In this document: in pieces, positions 1 to 7,818 of the stretch | Position numbering within the stretch: position 1 is the first letter of the stretch | How the letters are laid out: each line of letters starts with the position of its first letter | Assembly (NCBI GenBank): GCA_012728115.1 | Contig: JAAYFS010000004.1 | Span: 21,584 to 85,583, forward strand | Origin: Bacillota bacterium | GTDB lineage: Bacteria > Bacillota > Limnochordia > Darwinibacteriales > JAAYFS01 | Direction of reading: 5' to 3' | Length of the DNA: 64,000 nucleotides | Made by a program: the position numbers and the translations under genes | Notes under the pieces: model-generated | Told to the model about the DNA's origin: nothing | Databases searched by the model: none | What the model saw: only the letters and a program-made list of their open reading frames with translations

Positions 1-1
1 T

Positions 2-445
2 TACAATTATGGAGTAAATGTTGGTTCAGACCGACAAGCAGCTGTTCTCCAAGAAAGAATCGATGAGTTAGAGAGCGATAACAAAGAGTTACATTCCAAA
101 GTGACGGAGCTCGAAGAAGGGCTAGCTAAAGCAGAAAATAATCAGATTAATCGCCGACCACATGCTGGGTGGGACAAATATTTTCCGTCCCCTGATACCA
201 GTACTTTACTCGGTGAACCAATTGAGAAGGTGAGGGATCTTCTTGGAAATCCTCCGTTTTTAATTAGAAGTATCGCTGTCAACTCCGAATTTAACAGAGA
301 GATCTGGGTTTACACGCCTTATGAAGAAGCTCCAACTGGTCTATATCTTTATTTCCGCGGCGATAAACTTGTTAGAAGCAGACTTGATGAATTTAACGGT
401 CTAGCTTTTTCTGGACTACTTGATGATCCAGATTTCTGGATGTAA
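2..445 (+). CDS. Hypothetical coiled-coil protein, C-terminal part (5' truncated by window)
   Basis: The frame is open from the left edge, so the true start lies outside; a GTG at 101 is in frame but has no reason to be the start. The first 45 or so visible residues are rich in Glu, Lys, Leu and Asn with heptad spacing, which suggests a coiled coil. The last 95 residues contain a GEPIEKVRDLLGNPP segment followed by alternating strands (EIWVYTP, GLYLYFRGDKL), a pattern loosely like the BamE/SmpA fold, where a short helix precedes a small sheet. That resemblance is an inference. The gene lies upstream of the secretion operon in the same direction, but about 110 bases separate them, so co-transcription is uncertain. 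Confidence 0.6.
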   Translation, partial: YNYGVNVGSDRQAAVLQERIDELESDNKELHSKVTELEEGLAKAENNQINRRPHAGWDKYFPSPDTSTLLGEPIEKVRDLLGNPPFLIRSIAVNSEFNREIWVYTPYEEAPTGLYLYFRGDKLVRSRLDEFNGLAFSGLLDDPDFWM

Positions 446-450
446 AAACT

Positions 451-553
451 TTCCCCCTAAAACTAAAAATTTTAAATTAAATCTAAAATTAGGAAGGAGA
501 AATAAAATATACACCGAATTCACAATATACACTTCTGATCTGTTTAGGGGGAA
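451..553 (+). promoter_or_regulatory. Possible RNA structure sequestering the gspE ribosome binding site
   Basis: TTCCCCCTAAAAC at 451-463 is complementary to GTTTAGGGGGAA at 542-553 apart from one bulged A. The second element contains the AGGGGG Shine-Dalgarno sequence of gspE. If transcription enters from upstream, pairing would hide the ribosome binding site. The complementarity is seen; the regulatory role is inferred. The intervening 78 bases are very A/T rich. Confidence 0.35.
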
Positions 554-559
554 ATGCTT

Positions 560-2038
560 ATGAAAGTATCCCTAGAACCTCTTTTACGTCGCCTCAGTTA
601 TCAACCACCCTTTGAAACTCCTTTTGAATTTGTTCAAACCTCGCATCCCAGTATTGTAATTGGGAAAGATGACTTCGCTTGCCATACTACTACTAGTAAT
701 CCCTTCGACTTAATTTCCATTCAGAATGAACAAATACTATTCAATGCTATGGGTCCCTTTTCATACTTACCAAGAAAAGATATCGAGACATTAGCGCAAA
801 ATGGTCCTTCGGTAAAAGATATGCTTGCTGGTTTGTCGGAAGATGAACTAAAGGATCTTACGCAACTTGAATTGTCAGAAACTATCGAAAGTTTGGAGGA
901 TGCTGCAAAAAAGGCTCCTATTGTACGACTTGTGGATGCAATAATTCGGGAGGCTCATGCTAGGCGAGCGAGTGACATTCATTTGGAACCTACCCAACAC
1001 GGCACATCGCTTAGGTATAGAATCGATGGAGTGCTTTATGAGCAACAAGCACCACCACGGGCACTTTTCCCAGCTATCGCAAGTAGAATTAAAATTCTAG
1101 CTGGTATAAACATTGCTGAGAAAAGATTGCCACAAGATGGCAGGATCAGAATGAAATCTGATGAGAGTGAGCTAGATATCCGAGTAGCGACTGTTCCTTC
1201 GATCTATGGTGAAAGTATTTCCTTAAGATTATTAGATAAGTCGAATAAAATGCGTTCACTTACCGATTTGGGATTATCTAAATATGATCTCGAACGAATC
1301 TCAATCCTTTCATCCTATCCTAATGGAATAATCCTAGTTACTGGTCCAACTGGTGGTGGAAAAACTACCACCCTTTATGCAATGTTACAGGCAATTAGAA
1401 CATCGGAACGAAAGATTTTAACCTTAGAAGATCCTGTGGAGTATGAGATTGCTGGCGTAACTCAAATTCAAGTGAAACCGAAGATTGGTCTTACCTTTGC
1501 TGAAGGACTACGTTCCTTACTTAGACATGACCCTGATGTCCTACTGGTTGGAGAGATACGAGATCGGGAAACAGCTGAGATGGCAATCCATGCGTCACTT
1601 ACCGGACACTTGGTGCTTTCTAGTCTCCATACAAACGATGCACCAGGTGCAGTTACAAGGTTACTGGATATGGGAATCGAGGAATTCTTGCTCGCCTCTA
1701 CTATCAGAGCAGTCCTGGCGCAAAGATTGGTACGAGTACTCTGCCATAATTGCCGCAAGTTAGAAAGTGATGGTACATACTCTTCGGTCGGATGTGAGGA
1801 ATGTGATGGTACTGGTTTTCATGGTAGGACAGCAATTTACGAGCTAATGGTGGTTGATGATCAGTTACGGGACGAGATCACTTCTGGAACCACTACTAAT
1901 ACTCTTAGGGGCCTTGCTATTAAGGCTGGAATGCGCACTTTGCTAGAAGATGGGCTTACCAAAGTGGAACAAGGAATAACCAGTATTGCTGAAGTGCATC
2001 GGGTCCTCGGTAAGAGTTATGTCGGTGAGGTGGTTTAA
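560..2038 (+). CDS. gspE: Type II secretion system / type IV pilus assembly ATPase GspE
   Basis: Cytoplasmic hexameric ATPase that powers pseudopilus assembly. The 492-residue protein carries the GspE/PilB core: arginine-rich N2 domain, Walker A GPTGGGKT at residues 262-269, Walker B DVLLVGE at 326-332, and a zinc tetracysteine knot (C395, C398, C412, C415) typical of GspE and PilB. The long N-terminal domain is degenerate compared with the family. An ATG at 554 is also in frame, but AGGGGG at 546-551 sits only two bases before it, whereas the ATG at 560 has normal spacing. The last codon overlaps the start of gspF by one base. Whether the machine is a T2SS, a type IV pilus or a DNA-uptake pseudopilus is decided by neighbours: GspG-, GspK- and GspD-like genes favour T2SS. 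Confidence 0.93.
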   Translation: MKVSLEPLLRRLSYQPPFETPFEFVQTSHPSIVIGKDDFACHTTTSNPFDLISIQNEQILFNAMGPFSYLPRKDIETLAQNGPSVKDMLAGLSEDELKDLTQLELSETIESLEDAAKKAPIVRLVDAIIREAHARRASDIHLEPTQHGTSLRYRIDGVLYEQQAPPRALFPAIASRIKILAGINIAEKRLPQDGRIRMKSDESELDIRVATVPSIYGESISLRLLDKSNKMRSLTDLGLSKYDLERISILSSYPNGIILVTGPTGGGKTTTLYAMLQAIRTSERKILTLEDPVEYEIAGVTQIQVKPKIGLTFAEGLRSLLRHDPDVLLVGEIRDRETAEMAIHASLTGHLVLSSLHTNDAPGAVTRLLDMGIEEFLLASTIRAVLAQRLVRVLCHNCRKLESDGTYSSVGCEECDGTGFHGRTAIYELMVVDDQLRDEITSGTTTNTLRGLAIKAGMRTLLEDGLTKVEQGITSIAEVHRVLGKSYVGEVV

Positions 2039-3267
2039 TGGCAAAAGAATTTTCATATGAAGCAAGAGATAAAACTGGCAAGAGAGTGGCTGGGAGTGTA
2101 TCGGCTGCCAATAAATATGAAGCTCTTTTAGAATTAAGACGAAGTGGATTAGTGATAGCGAATCTATCTGAGGGCAAAGCTACAAAAACCACAACGTTTT
2201 GGGAATTTTTGCAGCAACCTGTTTTAGGAACTTCTAAGCTTCAACCTGGACAATTGAGTAGTGTGTTAAGACAATTGGCGAATCTCTTATCTGCAGGAGT
2301 TCCTATCGATCGAAGTCTGAAATTATTGTTAAGGGTGCCAAAAGATCAAAAGACTAAGGATTTCATCCAAGGCGCGCATCGCAATGTTACTCAGGGAAAC
2401 TCTCTTTCAGCTGCCTGGGGTGGGTATCGGGGTTTTCCAAAATACGGATTTAGTATGTTAAAAGCTGGTGAAACATCGGGAAACTTAGAGGATGCTTTGC
2501 TAAGAATCGCTGATGTAATTGATCGAAACATAGAGTTGCGTAGTCTAATTTCAAGCAGTTTAGCTTATCCCCTGTTCTTATTCTTGGTCTCAGTGACAGT
2601 AGTAGTTTTGCTTTTGATCTATGCTGTTCCACAATTTTTAGATATTTTCACTCTTTGGGGTGGAGAATTACCACGCTCGACAATGCTCTTAATCAAGGCC
2701 AGTGAAACATTAAAGCTTTGGGGGCCATTTGGTTTAGGCATAATGGTTATTGGTGTTATCTCAATCTTTGTCTGGAGAAGCACAGCCTCAGGACGTTTAG
2801 CATGGGACACCTTGCTATTACGTTTACCACTTTTCGGAAACATAATCAGGGATACTGATTCTGCTCGTCTTTTTCGTACAGTCAGTGGGATGTTACACGC
2901 AGGGGTAGCGTTGCCAGTTGCGTTAAGGTTAGGCGCTGGGGCGGCTGGGAATTTACGATTAGAAAACTCGTTAGTAACGTGTGCAAGGAAAGTGGAAACT
3001 GGGGCAAGTCTTTTCGCAGCATTAAAACATGAAAATGTTTTTCCTGAAACGATCGTAGAATTGATTGCGATGGGAGAAGAAGCTGGTGATTTGGCAAGTG
3101 CTATTGATCAAGGTGCTCAGCTGTTAGAAAGTGAGACTAGGCAAAAAGTAAAGAATCTTACCACAATGTTGGAACCAGCGATGATTCTTTTTATGGCTTT
3201 AGTTGTGGGGTTTGTTGTGATAAGCATCCTTTTGCCAGTGGTCACGATTATGAATATGCCTATGTAG
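2038..3267 (+). CDS. gspF: Type II secretion inner-membrane platform protein GspF
   Basis: Polytopic inner-membrane protein that forms the platform on which GspE and the pseudopilus act. At 409 residues it has the usual length, with a short N-terminal segment and two repeated T2SSF domains (about residues 70-195 and 275-400). Three hydrophobic stretches are visible, near 170-200, 220-245 and 375-400, as expected for the family. The repeated signature GETSGNLEDAL in the first domain corresponds to GEEAGDLASAI in the second. The start overlaps the gspE stop (TAATG), which points to translational coupling. Confidence 0.93.
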   Translation: MAKEFSYEARDKTGKRVAGSVSAANKYEALLELRRSGLVIANLSEGKATKTTTFWEFLQQPVLGTSKLQPGQLSSVLRQLANLLSAGVPIDRSLKLLLRVPKDQKTKDFIQGAHRNVTQGNSLSAAWGGYRGFPKYGFSMLKAGETSGNLEDALLRIADVIDRNIELRSLISSSLAYPLFLFLVSVTVVVLLLIYAVPQFLDIFTLWGGELPRSTMLLIKASETLKLWGPFGLGIMVIGVISIFVWRSTASGRLAWDTLLLRLPLFGNIIRDTDSARLFRTVSGMLHAGVALPVALRLGAGAAGNLRLENSLVTCARKVETGASLFAALKHENVFPETIVELIAMGEEAGDLASAIDQGAQLLESETRQKVKNLTTMLEPAMILFMALVVGFVVISILLPVVTIMNMPM

Positions 3268-3289
3268 ATAAGATACGGAGGTGTGAAAA

Positions 3290-3742
3290 ATGGGTAAAAA
3301 GTTTTTGAAAAGGGTGGTTGCCGATACTCTAGGGTTCACATTGTTGGAGATCTTGGTTGTGGTTGCCATTATAGGTGTTTTAGCTGCTTTTGTGGGACCG
3401 AGTGTTTTCCAGAATATCAGTAGATCACGTCAAACCGCAGTGGTAAATCAAATCGCTATGTTCGCTTCTGCCTTGGAAAATTATCGTTTGGATGTTGGAA
3501 GGTATCCAACCACCGAACAGGGTTTACAAGCTCTTACGAATAAACCTACCCTACCACCTATTCCTCAAAACTGGAACGGTCCATACTTGCTCAGTGAACC
3601 TCCGCTCGATCCATGGGGGCAACCATATAATTATCGTTATCCTGGTGAACGTAATCCTGGTAGTTATGATCTGTTTACTTTAGGAGCTGATGGACAAATT
3701 GGTGGCGAAGGAGAAAATCGAGACATTGGAAATTGGAATTAA
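3290..3742 (+). CDS. gspG: Major pseudopilin GspG
   Basis: Main building block of the periplasmic pseudopilus. The precursor of 150 residues has a 15-residue basic leader, then the prepilin peptidase site G/FTLLE with Glu at mature position 5, and a hydrophobic N-terminal helix. The globular part ends with DPWGQPYNYRYPG and SYDLFTLGADGQIGGEGE, the conserved calcium-binding C terminus that separates GspG from type IV pilins. An AGGTG ribosome binding site lies about seven bases before the ATG. No prepilin peptidase gene is in this window, so one must be encoded elsewhere. Confidence 0.93.
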   Translation: MGKKFLKRVVADTLGFTLLEILVVVAIIGVLAAFVGPSVFQNISRSRQTAVVNQIAMFASALENYRLDVGRYPTTEQGLQALTNKPTLPPIPQNWNGPYLLSEPPLDPWGQPYNYRYPGERNPGSYDLFTLGADGQIGGEGENRDIGNWN

Positions 3743-3749
3743 TAGGGGA

Positions 3750-4073
3750 ATGAACCAAGCGGGGTTTGCCTTAATCGATGTACTTGCAGCAATGTTGATC
3801 GTAAGTTTATTTGCGATAATTGTAGCTCATAGTCTGAGTAATAATTACCAATCCTTGGTTAATGCTCGCCAACAAATGTGGGCGGTAATGCAAGCGAGTA
3901 GCAAACTAGCCGAGCTAGAAGTTGGTGCGGAACGATTTGAACGAGGAGCCCTAAGTACCATTCCTTATGTAAAAACAATGGAGTGGAGGTATTCAAAGTA
4001 TACACTGGAGGTATCTTGGCATGATCGCGGAATGGAAAAAGTTCTTAAAATCTCGGGTGGTATTACCCCATAA
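3750..4073 (+). CDS. Minor pseudopilin, GspI-like
   Basis: Small pseudopilin of about 107 residues lying between gspG and a GspJ-like gene, the position of gspI in classical operons. The N terminus reads NQAG/FALIDVLAAMLIV, a prepilin cleavage site and hydrophobic helix. The residue at mature position 5 is Asp instead of the near-invariant Glu. The start is uncertain: ATG 3750 gives a five-residue leader right after the gspG stop, while ATG 3690 or TTG 3726 would add residues inside the gspG coding region. The 3' end overlaps the next gene by 53 bases. Subunit assignment rests on order and size. Confidence 0.7.
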   Translation: MNQAGFALIDVLAAMLIVSLFAIIVAHSLSNNYQSLVNARQQMWAVMQASSKLAELEVGAERFERGALSTIPYVKTMEWRYSKYTLEVSWHDRGMEKVLKISGGITP

Positions 4074-4605
4074 TCCGAAACTTAAAAACGATCAACTAGG
4101 CGTTACCCTCCTTGAATTAATGGCGGGGATGTTAATCTTATCCCTTGCTATTAGCGGTATTGTTACTTTGCTAATCGAACCGCTCAATGCGTTAGAGGAC
4201 GGCCGCGAACTCGTACTGCTCCAACGAGAGATAAGAGGTGGCTATGAGAAGATGCAGAAGGATTTTGCTCAAGTGATTAAACCAAGTATTTTTCAAGAGG
4301 TGAAATTTCACGGTGATCAACGTAGCATAATGTTTCATAGCTATGGGATTGGTGGGTTGCCAGTCGAAATAAGATACGTCATCGAAGCGGGTACGTTGCT
4401 TAGGATTGAGGCAGATTCAGAAAAAATGAGAATTCTCAGTGGGGAAAACCTCCGTCTTGATTATTTCAACGCCGAGAGAAACCAATGGGTTTCTTATTGG
4501 GACAGTGATTTTAACGACTCGCTTCCGCAGTTAGTTCGTCTGACACTGGATTCTGTGGCTCTTACTTTCCCGATATACTCGGGACGCGTGTTAACCTTAA
4601 AGTAG
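4021..4605 (+). CDS. Minor pseudopilin, GspJ-like
   Basis: Predicted 194-residue pseudopilin. After a basic leader of about 26 residues comes LG/VTLLELMAGMLILSLAISG, with the prepilin peptidase site and Glu at mature position 5, then a beta-rich domain of the size expected for GspJ. It starts 53 bases inside the preceding pseudopilin gene and is followed directly by the GspK-like gene. In known systems GspI, GspJ and GspK form a tip complex that starts pseudopilus assembly; this order supports the same role. Sequence alone cannot exclude another minor pseudopilin class. Confidence 0.75.
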   Translation: MIAEWKKFLKSRVVLPHNPKLKNDQLGVTLLELMAGMLILSLAISGIVTLLIEPLNALEDGRELVLLQREIRGGYEKMQKDFAQVIKPSIFQEVKFHGDQRSIMFHSYGIGGLPVEIRYVIEAGTLLRIEADSEKMRILSGENLRLDYFNAERNQWVSYWDSDFNDSLPQLVRLTLDSVALTFPIYSGRVLTLK

Positions 4606-4614
4606 GTGACAACA

Positions 4615-5616
4615 ATGATAAAGAATCAAACTGGTTATGCAACGATGGCGGTCTTTGGAATTACCCTTATTGTTTCGGCTATTCTTCTAGCTTACGGAAT
4701 TTGGGTAAGGTGGGAAGCGCAAACAACAAAATCCTTTCTCGAACGGGAGATTGAACGTCAAAAATTGAACGATGGAATTGGGCAAGCGATCGAACTGCTA
4801 TTAGTTGATGATGAGATGGAAGTTGATTGGTTGGGTGAGGCTTGGGCCAAACATTTGGAAACAGAAGATTTTGCCGTTCAAATCATAGATGAAGGAAGCA
4901 AATTAGGGATAAACTGGATCGACGAAAGGCTATGGAAGAATTTATTGCCTACTAATCATGAAAAACTCGAAAGTTTATTTTCGGAATTGCGGGAAGAAAA
5001 ACGTCTTATTAGTTCAATTGAAGAAGTCAATTCTCGTCTCGATGTTGACCTTAATGGCAATATCTTCACCGTCTACTCAATGTTTAATGTAAATATTATG
5101 GGCGAATTTGAATTAGAAAGTCTTTGGCGATCAATGGGGATGGATCAACTAAGAGCTAGGAGTGCAGCAGCTGAGATAGTGAGAAAGAGAAACGAACAAC
5201 GATTAAATGAAATTGGAGAATTAGAAAAGGTGAACCTTTTGCCAAGATCGATAGTAGAAAGGTTAGAACCTTGGTTGGTATTCACTGGTCCGATCAATAT
5301 TAATACTGCGCCCTCTGAGGTATTGGCAGCTGTTTTAAAACATTACGATTTAGATGAAAAAGTGGGAAATTTAGTTAGGGTGCGGGCGACTAGACCTATT
5401 CATAATCATTCAGAGTTAGCGGAACTTCTAGATTCAGAATTAGTTGATGATCAAGGAAATCTAAATGAACTAGGGCGCTGGTTTTGTTTTCAATCGCAGA
5501 TATTTAGAATATCGGGTGAAACGAGCTCGCGGAGAATTGAAACTATCGTCAAACGAACTAGGGATGAAGCTAGAGGGATATGGGAAATCACAGTGCTTTC
5601 TTGGATCGAGAGGTGA
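4615..5616 (+). CDS. gspK: Minor pseudopilin / tip protein GspK-like
   Basis: Predicted tip pseudopilin of 333 residues. The N terminus QTG/YATMAVFGITLIVSAI keeps the cleavage glycine and hydrophobic helix but has Ala, not Glu, at mature position 5; lack of Glu5 is a hallmark of GspK. The large alpha-helical domain contains PININTAPSEVLAAVL, the helix-hairpin-helix-like signature of the GspK family (about residues 225-240). The ATG at 4615 is preferred over GTG 4606 because AGGTG at 4604-4608 lies six bases before it. The gene follows the GspJ-like gene with almost no gap. Confidence 0.85.
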   Translation: MIKNQTGYATMAVFGITLIVSAILLAYGIWVRWEAQTTKSFLEREIERQKLNDGIGQAIELLLVDDEMEVDWLGEAWAKHLETEDFAVQIIDEGSKLGINWIDERLWKNLLPTNHEKLESLFSELREEKRLISSIEEVNSRLDVDLNGNIFTVYSMFNVNIMGEFELESLWRSMGMDQLRARSAAAEIVRKRNEQRLNEIGELEKVNLLPRSIVERLEPWLVFTGPININTAPSEVLAAVLKHYDLDEKVGNLVRVRATRPIHNHSELAELLDSELVDDQGNLNELGRWFCFQSQIFRISGETSSRRIETIVKRTRDEARGIWEITVLSWIER

Positions 5617-5620
5617 AGAA

Positions 5621-6988
5621 ATGATTTATATCCAGGTGCATGGCAATTGGATCGTTGGATTTCAAAAGCCTGATCGATTCGTTGTTTTACGTGATGGAAA
5701 TGGTATATTCGATGCGGGCCTTGCTCTAGAAAGATTACGAGAGGCAAAAATGGTTGGTGAAAAATGTGTTCTAATTCTATCGCGTGCTCATTGGCTGATT
5801 AGTATCGAAGAAAAGCCTGATCTTAAGCGGAGGGAGTTGCGTACACTGGGCATTCTATCCGAAGAAATGCTCTGTGCAAGGATCCCAGAAGATATTTTTT
5901 CTGGAAATATGATTAGTAGATATATTTATGCGGTAGCGATACCTCAAAGTACGGTCAATGAAATTTCCGTTCTGTTAGAGCAACTGGATTTAGAAATCTG
6001 TGAATTAAGGGTTTCGAGTTTCGAAAGCGCTAAATCAACCAAAGGAGAGCTTGTTCTTTCTTTAGACTTCTTTCCTGATCAACGATGGGAGTTAAACCTA
6101 GCACATAAAGGACATTTAATAGATTGCTATTTTGGATCAACACTACGATCAGAAGAGTTAACTAATGTATTATCGATTATGCTTTTTAAACAATTAACTC
6201 AAGATTTGGGTTTAGAATCAGATCCACCTAGCGATATCTTTTTGACTAAAGATTCCCTAAACTTAAAGGTGGAACTCGGTGATAATGTACCAGAAAATTT
6301 TCAGATAGCGTTAAAAGAAATACCCCAACGATTTATGGAATTTGGAATTAAGGTTGAATGCTCGTTTGAAACAAAACCAACCTACTTTGTAAACTATCAG
6401 CAAATCTCATGGCCAATGGCAGCTTTCTTTGGGGCTGATAAAAAAGGGAAGTCGGCCAGTTTAGTAATCTCCCTTAAAACAAAGAGGAAAAAGACTACTA
6501 GTCTGGGAATGGTTGCGGTTGGAATGGTTTTAGCTGTTACACTAGGATTGTTGGGCATTAATAGATGGATCGGTGAGCAATTAAACTCAATGGAACAAAG
6601 TCTTCAAGCTTTAGCAGCACCAATGTCTCAAATTCACGAAGAGCGTGAAGAACTAGAGCTTTTGGAACATCGTTTAGGTGTGGGACTGGCCTTGGTTGAT
6701 GATCGAGATCTGGCTCTACAAATAATTTATCAACTGAATAGTATTCTGCCTAGCTATACCGAGATAGAGAGATTGCAGTTTAACGAGCAAAAGATCGAGC
6801 TAACACTATATGCAACCTCCGTTGCAAGGGTTCTTTCGGCTCTCGAATACAGCCAGAATTTTATTGATGTTGAGGTGGTAAGTCCGATAACAAACGAAAC
6901 TCGAGATGGAACTCGCTTGGAAAGGGTCAGTCTACGCTTTCGATTCGACACAAGAAATGGCGGTGAGCTAGATGAAACACCTTGGTAA
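5621..6988 (+). CDS. gspL: GspL-like (PilM/PilN-type) inner-membrane assembly protein
   Basis: Predicted bitopic inner-membrane protein of 455 residues that links GspE to the periplasmic parts. The N-terminal 270 residues resemble the actin-like cytoplasmic domain of GspL/PilM in length and layout, though motifs are weak. One membrane segment follows (GMVAVGMVLAVTLGLLGI, about residues 300-318), then a coiled region and a ferredoxin-like PilN/GspL domain to the C terminus. The frame extends upstream to 5516, but ATG 5621 with AGGTGAAG just before it, four bases after the gspK stop, is the sensible start. It overlaps the next gene by 17 bases. Confidence 0.75.
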   Translation: MIYIQVHGNWIVGFQKPDRFVVLRDGNGIFDAGLALERLREAKMVGEKCVLILSRAHWLISIEEKPDLKRRELRTLGILSEEMLCARIPEDIFSGNMISRYIYAVAIPQSTVNEISVLLEQLDLEICELRVSSFESAKSTKGELVLSLDFFPDQRWELNLAHKGHLIDCYFGSTLRSEELTNVLSIMLFKQLTQDLGLESDPPSDIFLTKDSLNLKVELGDNVPENFQIALKEIPQRFMEFGIKVECSFETKPTYFVNYQQISWPMAAFFGADKKGKSASLVISLKTKRKKTTSLGMVAVGMVLAVTLGLLGINRWIGEQLNSMEQSLQALAAPMSQIHEEREELELLEHRLGVGLALVDDRDLALQIIYQLNSILPSYTEIERLQFNEQKIELTLYATSVARVLSALEYSQNFIDVEVVSPITNETRDGTRLERVSLRFRFDTRNGGELDETPW

Positions 6989-7793
6989 GATACGAGGACT
7001 TATTACAATTCTATTATTATTGATTATTACGTGGTTTCTCTGGCTGCCCCAGATAGAGAAGATTCGTTTAGGTCTTGCTGAATTGAAAAACAGCAGTCAT
7101 ATTATAGAGACTAGAACACAGGGGTTAGCGAACACTCGAATTGGCTTGGAGGAAAGACGGGTAGATTTCGTTTCTGCTTGGGATAAATTAAAAAGCAAGG
7201 CTTATCGAGTAAATTCTAGTATCGTGGCTGGAACAAATCTGATAGCGTTTATTCAAGAACAGGCGGTAAAAACACAGGTCGAATTGGTTTCAGCAACATT
7301 ACTACCTGTAACTGAACATGAAGGGATGAATATCGTCGCTGCCGATGTGAAGGCTTATGGGGGAGTAGATAACGTCTTTGCATTTTTGGGAAACATAACG
7401 AATTCACAACCAGTACATGTCATTGAGGATTTAAGGCTTGATGCACATAACCGAGGTCAAATAAACCTTGATCTACGCCTTGCGGCAATATTGTTTATTG
7501 AACCGACAGCACAAACAGAGATTCAATATCTACAGACAAGTTCCGTTAAAGTTCCAACATTAGAGATTTTTGGTTCATTGAAAAAACAACATTTTGATCC
7601 TGAGTGGGAAGTAATAGGTTTAGTATCTGGATTACGTAATTCAAGTGCTATGCTCAAACATCGAGCCACAGGGAAAGAAGAAATAGTTAGAGTAGGCGAT
7701 ATGTTAGATTTATGGGTGGTTTCTGAAATAGGAAAGGATTATGTTCTACTTTTACAAGCAGGGGAGCAGTTTTACTTAGCCATTAATCCTTAG
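6972..7793 (+). CDS. GspM/PilO-like protein with C-terminal GspC/PilP-like domain
   Basis: Predicted 273-residue inner-membrane protein with an N-terminal membrane helix (residues 9-27), a helical linker and a ferredoxin-like PilO/GspM region to about residue 180. The last 85 residues (TLEIFGSLKKQHFD, WEVIGLVSG, MLKHRATGKEEIVRVGDML, YVLLLQAGEQFYL) look like the small beta domain of GspC or PilP, which contacts the secretin N0 domain. If correct, one polypeptide performs both roles and explains why no separate gspC exists here. The fusion is inferred from pattern, not from an alignment. The start overlaps gspL. Confidence 0.65.
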   Translation: MKHLGKIRGLITILLLLIITWFLWLPQIEKIRLGLAELKNSSHIIETRTQGLANTRIGLEERRVDFVSAWDKLKSKAYRVNSSIVAGTNLIAFIQEQAVKTQVELVSATLLPVTEHEGMNIVAADVKAYGGVDNVFAFLGNITNSQPVHVIEDLRLDAHNRGQINLDLRLAAILFIEPTAQTEIQYLQTSSVKVPTLEIFGSLKKQHFDPEWEVIGLVSGLRNSSAMLKHRATGKEEIVRVGDMLDLWVVSEIGKDYVLLLQAGEQFYLAINP

Positions 7794-7818
7794 AAACCTT
7801 GGTCTGGAGGAAAAAGCG

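Noticed and set aside
1468..1758. Antisense frames inside gspE and many similar shadows in other genes
   Set aside because: They lie opposite to conserved coding sequence, lack ribosome binding sites and have no recognisable families.
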